DNA of 64,000 nucleotides from Pocillopora verrucosa (lineage: Eukaryota > Cnidaria > Anthozoa > Scleractinia > Pocilloporidae), in assembly GCF_036669915.1 (NCBI RefSeq), contig NC_089322.1:17911719-17975718 (forward strand). The letters are read 5' to 3'. Shown piece after piece: positions 11,897 to 23,762 of this stretch. Positions within the stretch are counted from its first letter, which is position 1. Every line of letters starts with the position of its first letter. A model generated the notes under the pieces. The model was given only the letters and a program-made list of their open reading frames with translations, did not search any database and was not told where the DNA came from. The translations under genes and the position numbers were made by a program.

Positions 11897-13294
11897 ATCT
11901 TTGTAACCCTTTACAACCTAACATCAGTATGCATATTCTCTATACTGTTCATGCCTCTAACAAGCCAAACAAAATCCCTTTTTGAAGGGATTGCATTCCC
12001 GAAGTTATGACAATAACCTGTTACTTGATTTTGGTTTATCCTGACTCATGACTCTAGCCTGAAGCCTGAATCAGTCGTGCTTCTGTCATGCTACAGTCAA
12101 AGCTAATTGTGATTGACCCAGGTACAGCATAAGCACAGCATCTGAACTGGGCTTTCATCAGGAAAGTAACCGATATATTATCATTGTTGTTTGGGTTTGT
12201 TGGCTTCTGCTTCACTCATTAGCAAATAAACCATTTGGCAACAATTTTTTACATTTGTGACAAACGTTATTCTTTTATTCAGTTTAAAATGCTTCTGAAA
12301 TAGATTTACAATAGGGAATCTGCTGTAATCAGTTTAATTTAAACTTGATCAATTAGGCGCAATTCTCTGAAACACAAAGTGTGATTCTAATAGAATATTT
12401 AGACAATAAGAATGGTTGTATTTGTCTATAATGTGGCCAAACCTAGACTTGCAGAAGTTCATGTGATAGCATACGGTAAGCCTTCTATTTATAAATTGAC
12501 TATAAGTTTTAACTAGAGGCATATTAGGTACCTAGTTAATTATGGCCTAGCAACATTGATAGTGTCCTTGAGGCTGGCACCTCTAAGTGAGTTGAATATT
12601 TGTAAAATATTTTGTAAATAAGTTCAAGAGCAGAAATAAGACACAGTGTGATTTTATTCTATAGTGTGCATTGTAGGAGATCAAGGATCAATGTCAGTAT
12701 CTGAGCAACAGCACACTTAACCCTCCCCTAACCCAACAACAGTCAACTGATATCAAGTAAGGGTTAATTTGGGTAGGGGGAGGGGCAAGTTTGCAGTTGC
12801 TCAGATACTGACATCAATTGCCCCTGAGTTTAACAGCTTATATATAAAATCATCCACTATCTGCAACTTGTTCATACATCCATAGCTTTTTGGTAATTTG
12901 AGAAGCAATGCCAGATGTTTACATTGAAGTTTCATGTTGAACCTTATAAAAGTAATAATCATTTTAGTTTCAGTAATTTAGCCACCTTCCAAAACTTGTG
13001 AATATCACATGGAAACATCTGAAACAGTTATTTAAGACTTTGTAAAAGTTGATCAGGAGATAAAAAATAAAAATAAAAACATCACATTTATTTTACGCTT
13101 AGTCTTTGTAAAATTGTTTTCTGGTATTGCTGCATATGTATGGAGGAATTTGATTTCTTTTAGCGTCTTTCAAAGCAGCTAAATTCGGTGGCCTTGTCAC
13201 GCAAGCTTTCTTCTGTAACATGATTGCGTTCAATCAAGTCAATTCCAACAATCTTAGTTGCTGTCCAAGAATCTGAGCTTAGTTTTCAAAATCC
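11897..13294. other. convergent intergenic region
   Basis: Holds the 3' UTRs of the PLP enzyme (AATAAA 12225-12230) and of CENP-L on the minus strand (TTTATT at 13087-13092). A truncated family B fragment lies at about 11905-11960 directly after the PLP enzyme stop, and a hairpin repeat at 12689-12815. I see no further gene. Confidence 0.6.
12689..12815. repeat. hairpin repeat
   Basis: The arms aatgtcagtatctgagcaa (left) and ttgctcagatactgacat (right) are nearly perfect reverse complements. Further in, ccctcccctaaccc is mirrored by gggtagggggaggg. A diverged relative of one arm occurs in intron 4 of both RdRP genes (about 33375-33430 and 48523-48590). Confidence 0.7.
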
Positions 13295-14536
13295 TTATCT
13301 CAATCTTCCGTAAAATTCCTTAGTTAACGCTGCTCTTGTCAGCTGCTCTAAGATGTGGTCAGTAAAGCGAGGATGCACAATTTTAAGCTTCCCTTCGCAT
13401 GCAATGAAAGCCACAGCTGTTCTCACTCTTGTTAAAGGTAGTCCTTCCAAATTGATTCTGAAATGATGATAAAAATGCTTCTTCAATGCTTCTAGAAACA
13501 TCACGGATTCTTCTTCAGTAAAAATAGACGAGTCGCTCATGTGGATAATGTCCCAGAGTTGTTTGGCATCCTTCCCTTCGATGCTGTAAAGGATTCTTCG
13601 AAGACCTGCCACGGAAGATGCATCATAGCAAAGTTCGATTGTCGGAGATCTCTCGGGCGAAGACATGCCAGCCCATAGCGAGAAATACCAACCGAGTTCG
13701 ACTGATGAAAAAGTCATTGGAGTAATTCTACAATCAAACTGGCTTTGACACCAACTGATCAAATTTTTAGAGATATTAACAGGCCCGTTGATGAGGCATA
13801 TAGGTAGACAGGTAAAGTGTTCTTGAAGTCTTGCGTCCTCCTCCTCCTCGCTTCCCACTGAGCAAAACAGAGTTGTCAAAATCGGAACAAGCGGTTCTAC
13901 TTCCCCCACAGGCTGTAGCCGTAGACTATCAGTGCTGCAGACGATTATTTTCACAGCTGAAAATTTTGAGCCTTCAGCTGAAATATCTTTATGAACAGAG
14001 AATTGCACTTTGAATTTTCTTTCTTCGACATTTCCATCTTCATCAACTAAAAGTTGTTTTTCTGTTTCCAATTGTAGAAAAGCTGACAGCTGATTCCCAT
14101 AGGTTTCAAGAGAACTCTTGTTCTTCTGATCAAAGTTGTGAAGTGGCGAAGCCTGATGAACCCGCAGTGTTTTACCTACAATTTCTCGAACTGGATCTCT
14201 TATCTGTTCAACAACGTGCGCATTGCTTGGTAGTAAATTAGGTGATCCACTGGAATCCTTAAGAGTTGATGTTCTTCTTTCGATTTCGGTCGATGCAGTT
14301 TTCGATCGAAGGTTTTCTGTCAATCCGCCGTCACCGTCTAGATGGCTTCGGGAAGCACGGCCCGTTTTTGGTGTTTTCACGTATGGTGTATGCCTTCTTG
14401 AAAGCCAAGGAGATCGAGCGGACTTGGAATTTCTGTTCCTAGCACTAAGAGGAGTAAATTTTCCCACCCTTGTAGAACTTGTAGCGGATGTTGAAGGTGT
14501 TGTCAAAGCTTCCTCCATTTTGTGAACGGTTTTCAA
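13295..14536 (-). CDS. CENPL: centromere protein L (CENP-L)
   Basis: Single-exon minus-strand gene of 413 residues. CENP-L pairs with CENP-N in the constitutive centromere-associated network, which links CENP-A chromatin to the kinetochore in the nucleus. The C-terminal half carries the family pattern: FTCLPICLINGP, then a Trp/Phe/Asp-Cys segment (ISWCQSQFDC), ELGWYFSLWAG, EGKDAKQLWDIIH, a FYHHFRI helix and TRVRTAVAFIACEGKLKI. Vertebrate CENP-L is about 340 residues; the extra length is a basic, Ser/Thr-rich, probably disordered N terminus with several Thr-Pro or Ser-Pro sites (FTPL, RSPW, HTPY, KTPK), plausible mitotic Cdk targets. Translation could start at Met1 (14536) or Met7 (14518). It is head-to-head with SEC13, 221 bp away. 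I first considered p31comet and dropped it. Confidence 0.9.
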   Translation of the reverse strand: MKTVHKMEEALTTPSTSATSSTRVGKFTPLSARNRNSKSARSPWLSRRHTPYVKTPKTGRASRSHLDGDGGLTENLRSKTASTEIERRTSTLKDSSGSPNLLPSNAHVVEQIRDPVREIVGKTLRVHQASPLHNFDQKNKSSLETYGNQLSAFLQLETEKQLLVDEDGNVEERKFKVQFSVHKDISAEGSKFSAVKIIVCSTDSLRLQPVGEVEPLVPILTTLFCSVGSEEEEDARLQEHFTCLPICLINGPVNISKNLISWCQSQFDCRITPMTFSSVELGWYFSLWAGMSSPERSPTIELCYDASSVAGLRRILYSIEGKDAKQLWDIIHMSDSSIFTEEESVMFLEALKKHFYHHFRINLEGLPLTRVRTAVAFIACEGKLKIVHPRFTDHILEQLTRAALTKEFYGRLR

Positions 14537-14757
14537 ATTTGCGCGCTCGTTCGTTTACATGGTTACCAAGCATAGAAGGAGCGGTTGCTACTACGTCTGA
14601 CCCGAAATCGAGGTAGTTCTGCCACGTTGAGAAACGAGAGTGGACAGAAATGGTGAGACATAAATTGTTTTGGCATTTTCCTGCATTTAATTGCTTTTAG
14701 GAACCATTTATCGAACTGGTAACCTGTTGTTTGAATGTGGTGTTCTTCTTCTTCATC
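14537..14757. promoter_or_regulatory. bidirectional promoter, CENPL / SEC13
   Basis: Only 221 bp separate the two divergent start codons, so both 5' UTRs and core promoters are compressed here. The CENP-L side has gcgcgctcgttcg and is richer in CpG than the surroundings, as is usual for housekeeping bidirectional promoters. No TATA box is evident. Confidence 0.6.
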
Positions 14758-17700
14758 ATGAAGGTGTCTGTGCTTAATACAGTGGATACCTCGCACGAGG
14801 ATATGATCGTGAGTAGATCATGCAAGTCTCACAATTTCCCAGAAACGAGTGTGATTATTTTAAAATTGACGACTGATTCGGGAAGTTGATACTACAAATG
14901 ATAAATAATGAACCAAAGGACATGTGGGGTAGTAATACTGACTTGTAAGCGGCTTTTAGTAGCGTCGAACATCTTTCATAACTCTAAAATACAATGATTT
15001 TTTTCAAAGGAAGTTCTGATATACTATGCTAGCTAGCTAGTTAAATGTTAAACTTAAACTGACTTAAACAGAAATGTGAGAAGTACCAAAAGGACCTTTA
15101 TGTTCGGATTAAACGTTTGAATATCGCAAACGTAAATAAATTATAACAAAATCATCGTTAATTCATAAAGCATAATTTTCTCATAACTCTGTCAGCTAAC
15201 CATGGTTTTTGCAAAACAATTTGTAGATCACCTCTCACATTATCTTTGTTTATGATTTGTTTAGCATGATGCACAAATGGATTATTATGGCAAGAAGCTG
15301 GCGACATGCTCATCTGACCGAACAGTAAGAATTTTTGAGATCAGTGAAAAGGGTCAAACTCTTGTTGCTACTCTGAGAGGGTAAGTGTGAGATTTAGGCA
15401 GCCTGTATCTCTGACTACGCTAGTCAAGGCTGTTAATGAATTTGCCAGTAGTTGGAAAGTAAGAAGTAGAGGGTGGCCATATTATCATGGAGGCCATGTT
15501 GTTTCATCAGAGTAAAGTACATGCACGACTTGGAAGAATTCAGTTGAGATTTTTCAGGCATTCCGCAGAGCACATACAAACCTTCAAGCAAATCCTAATG
15601 TGGAATAAATTGACACATTTGAACCTGTTTCTGGTAAATTTTACACTCAGTTCACTTGAATGGGTAAACTGTTATGGTTGACTTGCTGGTAGTTTTGGCC
15701 TGCTACTAGCTCATGTTGACAACCTTACCAAAGAGCGATCTTTCACACAATTTGATTAGGAAAAGCAACACAACAATGTTTTGAACCTTTGTTCTCTTAT
15801 TTAGTGGTTTTTGTCTGAATAGACTAACCCTCCTTGATACAGGGTTGTTGATAGAAAATGCAGTAGACATACCATTTGAGTTGAGTAGGTACCTGAATTG
15901 AATTATATTTCTGTAGCAAGCTGCGTTGTTTTGCAGGGGGGCATGCTCCTGAAAAAACTCCAAACTTTGTGAGTTGTGACAGCTGTCTGGGACATAATTG
16001 AGCAACTCTTTGTAGCCATGCATTGATGGTAGAATCATTTTAAAAACAAACATTTTCTGTCTCCATTCCCAATTCATATAGCTGGCACAAAATGATTTGA
16101 CAGCCTGTGGGTTTCCACCACCTACCATCTTTTAATGACAGCCCTGTAGATCTACTCAGTATCATATATTGTAACCTTGTGTCTAATTTTGTCTGAAACA
16201 CATGATTGAGGATATGACCAGTTTTAATTTTTGAATACATAAGAAATGGAAGATGGGAAGTGGCTAAGTTGAAAACTGGATAGTATAGGTGAGGTACATG
16301 TAACTTCACCAGTCAGCTCATATGCTTGCATGACTTTGTTTTACATGGAATTGCAAAGCTTTTTTTTTTCCTTACAAGAGTGAAAGAAAGTAATATTGAA
16401 AACACTAACTCTTTATAAATAGACATGAAGGCCCAGTGTGGTCAGTGAGTTGGGCACATCCTAAATTTGGAAATCTTTTGGCTTCATGTTCTTATGATAG
16501 AAAGGTAAGTGCTTTTTCTTTTTATCTTTTTTACTGTAAAAAGATTTTCATATAACATTAGTATGCATATTCTCCATACTGTTCTCTATACATTTCCTTG
16601 CTTACCAGGAGAATTTGCCTAACAATCAAGAGCTTATTGTGTGTGCGATGATTTCCTTCATTCTCATAACGTTAATGTTTGGTTCAGGGTTGATAATGTA
16701 AGGAGAAATTATATACTTATCACTCTTACAGGTTAAGGGTTACAATAGGATAGCAATGTTTGAGACTGCATATCAGATAAATAACATTTATGTTTACTGC
16801 TCAGGTTATTTTATGGAAAGAAACAAGTAATGGTTGGACAAAGCTTCAAGAATTTTGTAATCATGACTCATCAGGTATGCAAAAAATTCAGTTATAAAGT
16901 AAATGGAAATACCTTTAAGTGTGGAATCTAAACTTCCCTTCATGTAAACCTGATCTGTCTGCTGTGCAGTGATGGTTAGCAGAAACAACATTAACAGCAA
17001 AATTGTTTTGTAGCAGTTTGTTGAATATCATGGTGAAAAAAAAATCAGTTTGGTGTAACAGAGGTAAAGAGAACAAGGATTAATATAGGACACATGTACA
17101 TTTGTATCTTTGGTTGCTCAGGCTTGAACATAAGTACTTGTAAATTCATATTTCCTCCCCATTTAAGCCTTTAACTCCCAAGATCTCATTAGTTAATTCT
17201 CCTTACTGTCTGTCATATAGTTCTCGTGATATTAGTTGGGAGAATTTGGTAGTGAATTAATTAATAATGTCCTAATGAATATTTTCCTTTATTCTCATCA
17301 CTTATCTGGTTGATATTGTATTGATATTGTAAGGAGAAACTCTGTCTTGGTCACTCATGGGTGTTAAAGGGTTAACGGTTAATTTGTTGTTGTTTTTCTT
17401 TTGTCATTTTTGTTTTAGTAAATGCTATATCCTGGGCTTCTCCAGACTATGGTTTAATGCTAGCTTGTGGATCTTCCGATGGCTCCGTCTCTATTATAAG
17501 CAGTTCAGGTGAGAATGATTTGTTTGATCTTCCTGAACAATACAACTTTCATTGCAACTAAGTGTTGGAAAGAAATTTTACCTTTTCAAGGCTTCTATAG
17601 TATGCCCAAATGTTACTGAACGATTTGCAAGTTGCATTCTTTGTGTTAAGAACTTTGTTCTTATCAGGAAAGTATGCTCTAGAAAACATTTCATTTTTAC

Positions 17701-20700
17701 CTCTGCTATTAAACCCTTACAATCTAACTTCAGTATCTTTATTCTCCATACTGTTCTCTACACATTTCCTTTGCTACTAACAAGGAGAATTTGTTGAATA
17801 ATCAAAGCTTCTTAGGTTGGTGATCATTTCCTTTATTCACATGAACTTGATGACTGATTCAGCAGTTTTACAGTAAGGAGAAATTAGATCCTGGTCACTG
17901 TTGAGGTTTAAAGGGTTAAAAAGTATTTGGAGGGAATTTTTCCATTCTAAGATTCCAAAACATGTTTTATTTTGTCATATCTTTAGGTGATGGGCACTGG
18001 GAAACAATAAAAATAAGTAACGCACACACAGTAAGTACATTTATTTTTTTCTCAGATGGCACGGTAATGAATCCTGCAATCTGATTGGTTCTTAATGTGG
18101 TCCTTATTTTCCTATCTCTGCCCATGGGCAATAGTAACAGATGAGAGTGAATAATACTTTCCATAAGATCATTGACTGCTTTTCAAAAAAACATTGTTGT
18201 GACAGTCCTTGCCAAACTAGTTCTGTTGCTTTTTCTAAAGTGTACCTGTGTTTTTTTTTCTTATGTGCTCTCTAATTGATAGGTGTCAGATTGTGACAGT
18301 TACTCATAAAAATAATGTTTCAAAGTTTGTTGGAAGCCTTTTAAATCACCTTTATCATTACGCAAATGAAAATGTTTTGGTGAAGCTTCTCTCTTTCATT
18401 TGCATTACCTCTATTTTAACTACCATTTGCTTGCTCAAAAACTGTTCAGTTTATGGAAGATCTTGCTGTAATTACAGCCCTAAATCATTTTGGTTCTTTT
18501 AGAAAGAATTTCATTAAGTTTAAGGAAAAAAATAAAATGTTATTCAGCAGCCTAAGTCGGTCCGTCTTGAGAAAAACTGTGCCCTCTGTCTTGAGTACTG
18601 CCCATCGGGTGGTACTTGAAACCTTGGGCACAGATTTTCCTAATACAGATCCCCTGGCTGGCAAATAACATATGTACTATGTAAATGTGGATGTTACACA
18701 ATCTGCTCTGTTGCAACAGTAAGCTGTAGTAATTTTAACACTCATTGCTGTGTTTATTCTTGACATGCATGCTTCTATGCTGTCAAGATGTAGCTATTGA
18801 GTAAGATGAACTCATGATGCTGTTCACATACAGGGCCTTATTTGTAATCCTGTGTGGTGTAATTGTCATGTACATTTGTTCAATTAACTTAAGTACCATT
18901 GCAGCAACTGTACATGCAAGATAATTAGTGAAATCAACAGACTTAATGATGTGAAGTAGTCACTGTGAAAAGATTCTTTGCTCTGATAAAGGGCTAATAG
19001 TTTCAGGGCGTGAAATTAACTTTTTTTTCTGATAGCCACTTGGCTCCTAAATTCTTAAAAGTGGTAGCCAATTCAAAAAAAGTTGGTCGCCATTTTCAAA
19101 GACAAACAAAATCTTTCTTTACGCTGTCAGCGTTCTAGATAGACCCTCCAAAATTAAGTTAGGGAAAAGATCTTTAACGTGCTACAAAGTGGACACTAGG
19201 ATGGATGATATACAACGTTCAGGCTCTTCTAAATCCAAGATGGCGTCTAGGTATCGATCGAGATGCATGTGCTACGTTTTGGAAACAAACTTAATGAGGA
19301 AGTTTGCTGCAGATTTATCTTTGCAAATCTTTTTAATGCACTATATCTCTTGGTAAGGTTATGATGAAACGTTTTAGTCACATTGGCGCCTGTATTAGGC
19401 GCAATTTCAAGCCCTGAGTTTAAATGTTGGTTCAAGACTCTCCTTTTATGGTGGCCCTACCACAGAAGAACATTTTCCTTACAATAACTGCAGATACATT
19501 TTCACTTAGAAAGGTGATGAGACAAAAGAAAATATCAACTTGTATATATTGTTTAACCCTTTAACTCCCAGAACTGATTAACATAAAACTTCTCCCTACA
19601 ACATCCATACATTCTTCAGCAAACGGGTAATGAGAATATTCAAACTTATCAAGTAGAAGCTGCTATCTTGGTCTAGCACCAAGTTCTCATAACTAATTTA
19701 CAAGGAAATGTGTAGCAGCGACAGAGGAGAATTAACAATCAGATCTTGGGAGTTAAAGTATTAATGTGAAAATGAGATCTCAGAGTTAAAATTATAAGAA
19801 AAGAGTGCCAAAAAGTTAGGAGAATTGGTATTTCAGGGCGTGAAATTGTGCCCAATACAGGCGCCAATGCGACTAAATTTTTCACTTTGGCGACCAAATC
19901 CTGAAAGTTAATCACCAAATTGGCAACTAGAATGTTTCATCATAACCTTACCAAGAGATATAGTGAATTAAAAAGATTTGCAAAGATAAATCCGCAGCAA
20001 ACTTCCTCGTTAAGTTTGTTTCCAAAAAGTAGCACATGCATCTCGATCGATAACTAGACGCCATCTTGGATTTGGATGAGCTTTAAAGTTGTATATCATC
20101 CATCCTAGTGTCCACTTTGAAACACGTTAAATATCTTTTCCCTAACTTAATTTTGGAGGGTCTATCTAGAATGCTGACAGTGTAAAGAAAGATTTTGTTT
20201 GTATTTGAAAATGGCGACCAACCTTTTTTTGAATTGGCTACCACTTTGAAGAATTTAGGAGCCAAGTGGCTATCAGAAAAAAAAATTAATTTCACGCCTT
20301 GTATTTACCTTTACATTGTAAGTGAAATGGTCAAAGAAACCATATGACAAAACTACATCTCATATTGAAGGGGATGACAAAAATATTATTTTAGTTTGGC
20401 AGAAACACTGTAAAGCAGCAATAATAAACAAAGAAGAAATGGCAATGGCAAAGGATGCATTTGATCTCTGTTTGTCTTTGTTAATCAACTGACTTGTTTT
20501 CTTCTGTTTAGATTGGTTGCAATGCTGTTAGCTGGGCTCCTTCAGTCGTGCCAGGGACGTTATTGGAGGGGGTAAGATTCTTTAAGAAAAATGTGGTTCT
20601 GCATTGGTGGGGGGAATGAAGAGATGATTTGGTTTTATCAACTGAGTTGATAAAATAAACTGTCCATGGTAAAGAGTTTCTAAAGCTGACATTTGGAGCA

Positions 20701-23700
20701 TGACAAATGACAAATGGCAAAGGACTGAGGTTTGAAACCTTAGATTTTAGGAACTCTTTAGGCGGCCAATTTACACTATCAACACAGCTGAAAAAAAAAA
20801 CAAACAAACAGAAAACAAATTGTTATTATTTGAGGTAACAAAATTATCACAATATTTTAATGTTGTGATTGTTTTTCACTTCTTTTCAATAAAAGGGTTT
20901 CTAATATCTATGATTATTTTCATGTTGTCTTCATAACCCTTTAAACCCTAACATCAGTATGCATATTCTCCATACTGTTTCCTATACCTTTCCCATGATG
21001 CTGACAAGGAGAATTTGTGTAACAATCAAGAGTTTCTTTTAGCTGGTGATCATTTCCTTTATTCTCATGACCTTAATATATGATTCAGGGGTGATATTGT
21101 AAGGAGAAATTTGATCCTAGTTACTCTTAGGGGTTAAGGGGTTGAAGGTATTAATTTTTTTGTTTCTCTGGGCTCTACATGCATTAGTTTGCAACATTTT
21201 TTCAGTAGTTTGCAGTGTTTATTCACAGGGAAATAGTTTTTGGCTACAATCTTTAAAAAAAAAAGGAAACTGTTTCGACACTTCTTGACCTTAATGGAAG
21301 GTAAGATAACCCCTCCCCCTCTCTCTCAAAAAAGAAATTTTTATCCAAGGAGCTTTTTTTAAGAGGCAGAACTGGTTCTTATATCCAACAAATTCCCGCC
21401 ACCTGTAGTTGTCCATACTTTTAAAGAATCACAAAGAATACTGGATATTGTTTCTCCTTTTCTTTTTTCACTAGACTGGGGCAAAGTCCGGTCCTTCAGT
21501 CAAAAGATTTGTCACAGGGGGATGTGATAACTTGGTAAAAGTATGGAAGTAAGTCACAAATACAAGTAATGATCATGGTTGAATAAAATGCATTTGCTCC
21601 AGCCTAGGAATGAGTATTTTTGTCTCCTTTTTTGTGTGATAAAATCCAAGGCATGATTAAACCTAAGGCATGATTAAACCTGTGAACTTTGATTGGTAGT
21701 GTGGCTCACAGTTCTGATTTGCAGTAACTCGTGTCATGTTATTATCTACATATCCTACTATGGCATCCAGACTGAGGCTGGTCAACCTGTAGGACTTCAC
21801 TTGGTCAGCCTGATATTAAAACTCTGGCATGAAATTGAGGTGGATAGATATCATACCTGTGTGAGATCAAGGCTATGTGTGTTATCAGTCAGTCCAAGGT
21901 GGCAAACAGAAAAAGCTAGTATGATCTAGCTTTGGATTAATACCTGCAGGACTGAAAAATGGCATGAATAGTATGCCTTTCCTTTCACCCTGATTTTGGT
22001 GGCATTAAATTTTTAGTAGATTTCTACTGTAATCCTGACTCTTGTCTTTAATGTTATTATTTTTAGAGAAGTCGATGGCCAATGGGAAGAGGAGGAAAAA
22101 CTAGAAGCACACAGTGACTGGGTCAGAGATGTTGCTTGGGCACCTAATGTTGGTCTCCCTATTAGCACCATAGCAACATGTTCTCAGGTACAGTATGTTT
22201 AAGTCATTGGATGTTAGGTTGTTTATGCATTCAACAGAAGACATAAAATTATGTGTTGATTTGGCCTGTGTAGGATGTATTTCCTACCTCAATTGAGCAA
22301 TGTAAAGGACATGATTATCCTAAAAAAGAAATGTGTTACTGTAATGATAATGGCTACCAAATGAAGCCTCCTTGGATTTTCAATTTAACACTGTAATTTT
22401 GTCAGAGGCCAAATTGTTCTAAGGAACTTGAAAGGTGTTATTACTGTAAGAGTAAAGGTAAGAACATGCAATTTACAATTTTTTTTTAATGAACTTTTAT
22501 GCAGGATTGTCGTGTTGTTATCTGGACAAAGGATGAAGTTAATGGAGGAACATGGACTTCTAAGGTATCCTAGAAATTTGAAATATAATTAATTCAATGT
22601 TTATTAAGTTTTTCAGTCTCTATTTCTTGTGCCAGTAAGGGTTTGGCTGTCAATTTTATGTGGATGGGCTAAGTTGGAATGGCTATTTTTCTTATTTGAA
22701 ACAACTAAGTGTTTTCTTGCAGAATTACAGTGAGTTTGGCAAGGGGTTTTGCGAGAAAGTCTAGATAATTTTGCCAATAAGGTTTCCAGTTTTCAAGACC
22801 TTAAAAAAAATAATGATTAAAGACGTCTTCTTTTCCATACATGAGTATGTATAAAATAATGGTGTTTGTTTTCTCTGCAGGTTGTAAAGAAGTTTGGTGA
22901 TGTTGTGTGGCATGTGAGTTGGTCAGTCACAGGCAGCATTTTAGCTGTATCTGGGGGAGATAACAAGGTATGCAAGAACCAGTGTTTTTTAGCTGTCAGA
23001 AAAGCATGGGATAGGTCAGACTACACATAGGCCTCATTTCGCAGTATAGTAAATTGTGCAAGTCAATAAAAATCAGTGATTATACATGTACATCTTGATG
23101 CCGTATGTTTGTCCTTGGGTATCACTCCCAGAATTGGTGTGCTGCCACCTCATTTTTTTCCCTAATCTGCTAAAAAAATATGGAATTTACCAGTGGACAT
23201 TCCATGAAGTGGCCCTTCTTGTCCCCTTTTTCTGGGTTGAATTGGAATTTTGAGTGTTGGTTTTTATGGAGGAGGAAAATGGTGAACCTGAAGAAAAACC
23301 CATGTAGCAAAAATGAGATCCAACAACAAAAACTCAACTCACATGTGATACCAGGCCCAGGAATGGCACCATTTGTTGTGTTTCTATCTACAGAATAATA
23401 CATGGGTGTACGTAGATATAGAACAACACATGTGAATAAATATTGTATTTTTTCATACGGGTTGTAACATTTTTTCTCTGGGCTGGAAATCCATGTATAA
23501 CACCATAGTTATATGATAAAGAGGTATTACACACAGTCTATTGATAAGTTATGGGGTGTTTTGGAGAACATTTAAAGTAAGACAGCTGATGGTTTTTTAA
23601 CCTTTGATACATAGTTTATTTGCATTTTGTTATTGGAGCCTTGTATTGTGGGTCACTAAATCTCTTTTCCTTCCATAGGTGAGCTTATGGAAGGAGTCTC

Positions 23701-23762
23701 TAGAGGGGCAGTGGGTTTGTGTCAGTGATGTGTACAAAGGTCAAGGTCAGGAGCCACAATGA
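14758..23762 (+). CDS. SEC13: SEC13, COPII coat and nuclear pore WD-repeat protein
   Basis: Twelve exons: 14758-14808, 15265-15380, 16423-16504, 16805-16874, 17419-17508, 17987-18030, 20512-20571, 21475-21548, 22067-22187, 22505-22564, 22881-22967 and 23679-23762. The phases close to 312 residues. SEC13 is a six-blade WD propeller that completes its fold with a blade from SEC31 (COPII vesicles) or NUP145/NUP96 (nuclear pore Y complex). Family segments are easy to follow: [86 protein letters not shown] and [15 protein letters not shown]. The exon 7 donor (20572) falls inside a family C repeat. AATAAA is at 24147-24152. Introns are long relative to exons and filled with short repeats. Confidence 0.97.
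16535..16741 (+). mobile_element. short element, family B
   Basis: Shares with the other family B copies tatgcatattctccatactg, tttcctt, aggagaatttg, tcaagagctt and aaggagaaatt. It lies in SEC13 intron 3. The left end is more diverged than in the copies at 17709 and 20934. Confidence 0.6.
17165..17374 (+). mobile_element. short inverted-repeat element, family A
   Basis: Matches the copy at 1268-1473 along its length, including gatattgtattgatattgta and tctgtcttggtcactcatgg. The inverted ends are cctttaactccca and gtgttaaagggtta. SEC13 intron 4. Confidence 0.65.
17709..17918 (+). mobile_element. short element, family B
   Basis: A 210-bp copy with ends aacccttacaatct and ggtttaaagggtta and the usual core (ttctccatactgttctct, ggtgatcatttcctttatt). 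SEC13 intron 5. Confidence 0.65.
19004..19416 (+). mobile_element. MITE, family E, forward copy
   Basis: About 413 bp with inverted termini: cagggcgtgaaatt at the left, and aatttcaagccctg at the right (reverse complement cagggcttgaaatt). It is flanked by a possible 5-bp target duplication, agttt. It lies in SEC13 intron 6, about 420 bp upstream of an inverted second copy. Fragments of open frame inside are not long enough to call a transposase. Confidence 0.7.
19554..19760. mobile_element. short element, family D, between the two family E copies
   Basis: About 207 bp from aaccctttaactcccag to cttgggagttaaa, so it has inverted ends like family A but a different interior (acttctccctacaac, caaacttatcaagtag). 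A partial copy is at 7873-7955. Confidence 0.55.
19834..20299 (-). mobile_element. MITE, family E, inverted copy
   Basis: About 466 bp, the reverse-orientation partner of 19004-19416. Its right part, attggctaccac to atttcacgcc, is the reverse complement of the left part of the first copy. It is flanked by a possible gtattt target duplication. It appears to be an independent insertion rather than part of one large palindrome, because each copy has its own termini and flanks. Confidence 0.7.
20559..20790 (+). mobile_element. fold-back repeat, family C, overlapping SEC13 exon 7
   Basis: Related to 11259-11510. It shares the left end gttattg(a/g)agggggtaag, the atcaactgagttgat arm, and a right part with gaactcttta and gg(c/t)ggccaatttac. 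The first 13 bases of the shared left end are the last 13 bases of SEC13 exon 7, and the following gtaag is its splice donor. Confidence 0.6.
20934..21143 (+). mobile_element. short element, family B
   Basis: A 210-bp copy with ends aaccctttaaaccctaa and gttaaggggtt. SEC13 intron 7. Confidence 0.65.

Noticed and set aside
13295-14536. MAD2L1-binding protein (p31comet)
   Set aside because: The C-terminal pattern (FTCLPI, DAKQLWD, FYHHFRI, the RVRTAVA stretch) fits CENP-L; p31comet lacks these.
23170-23403. Overlapping open frames in SEC13 intron 11
   Set aside because: Sense and antisense frames overlap over the same inverted-repeat-like sequence; neither has coding features.
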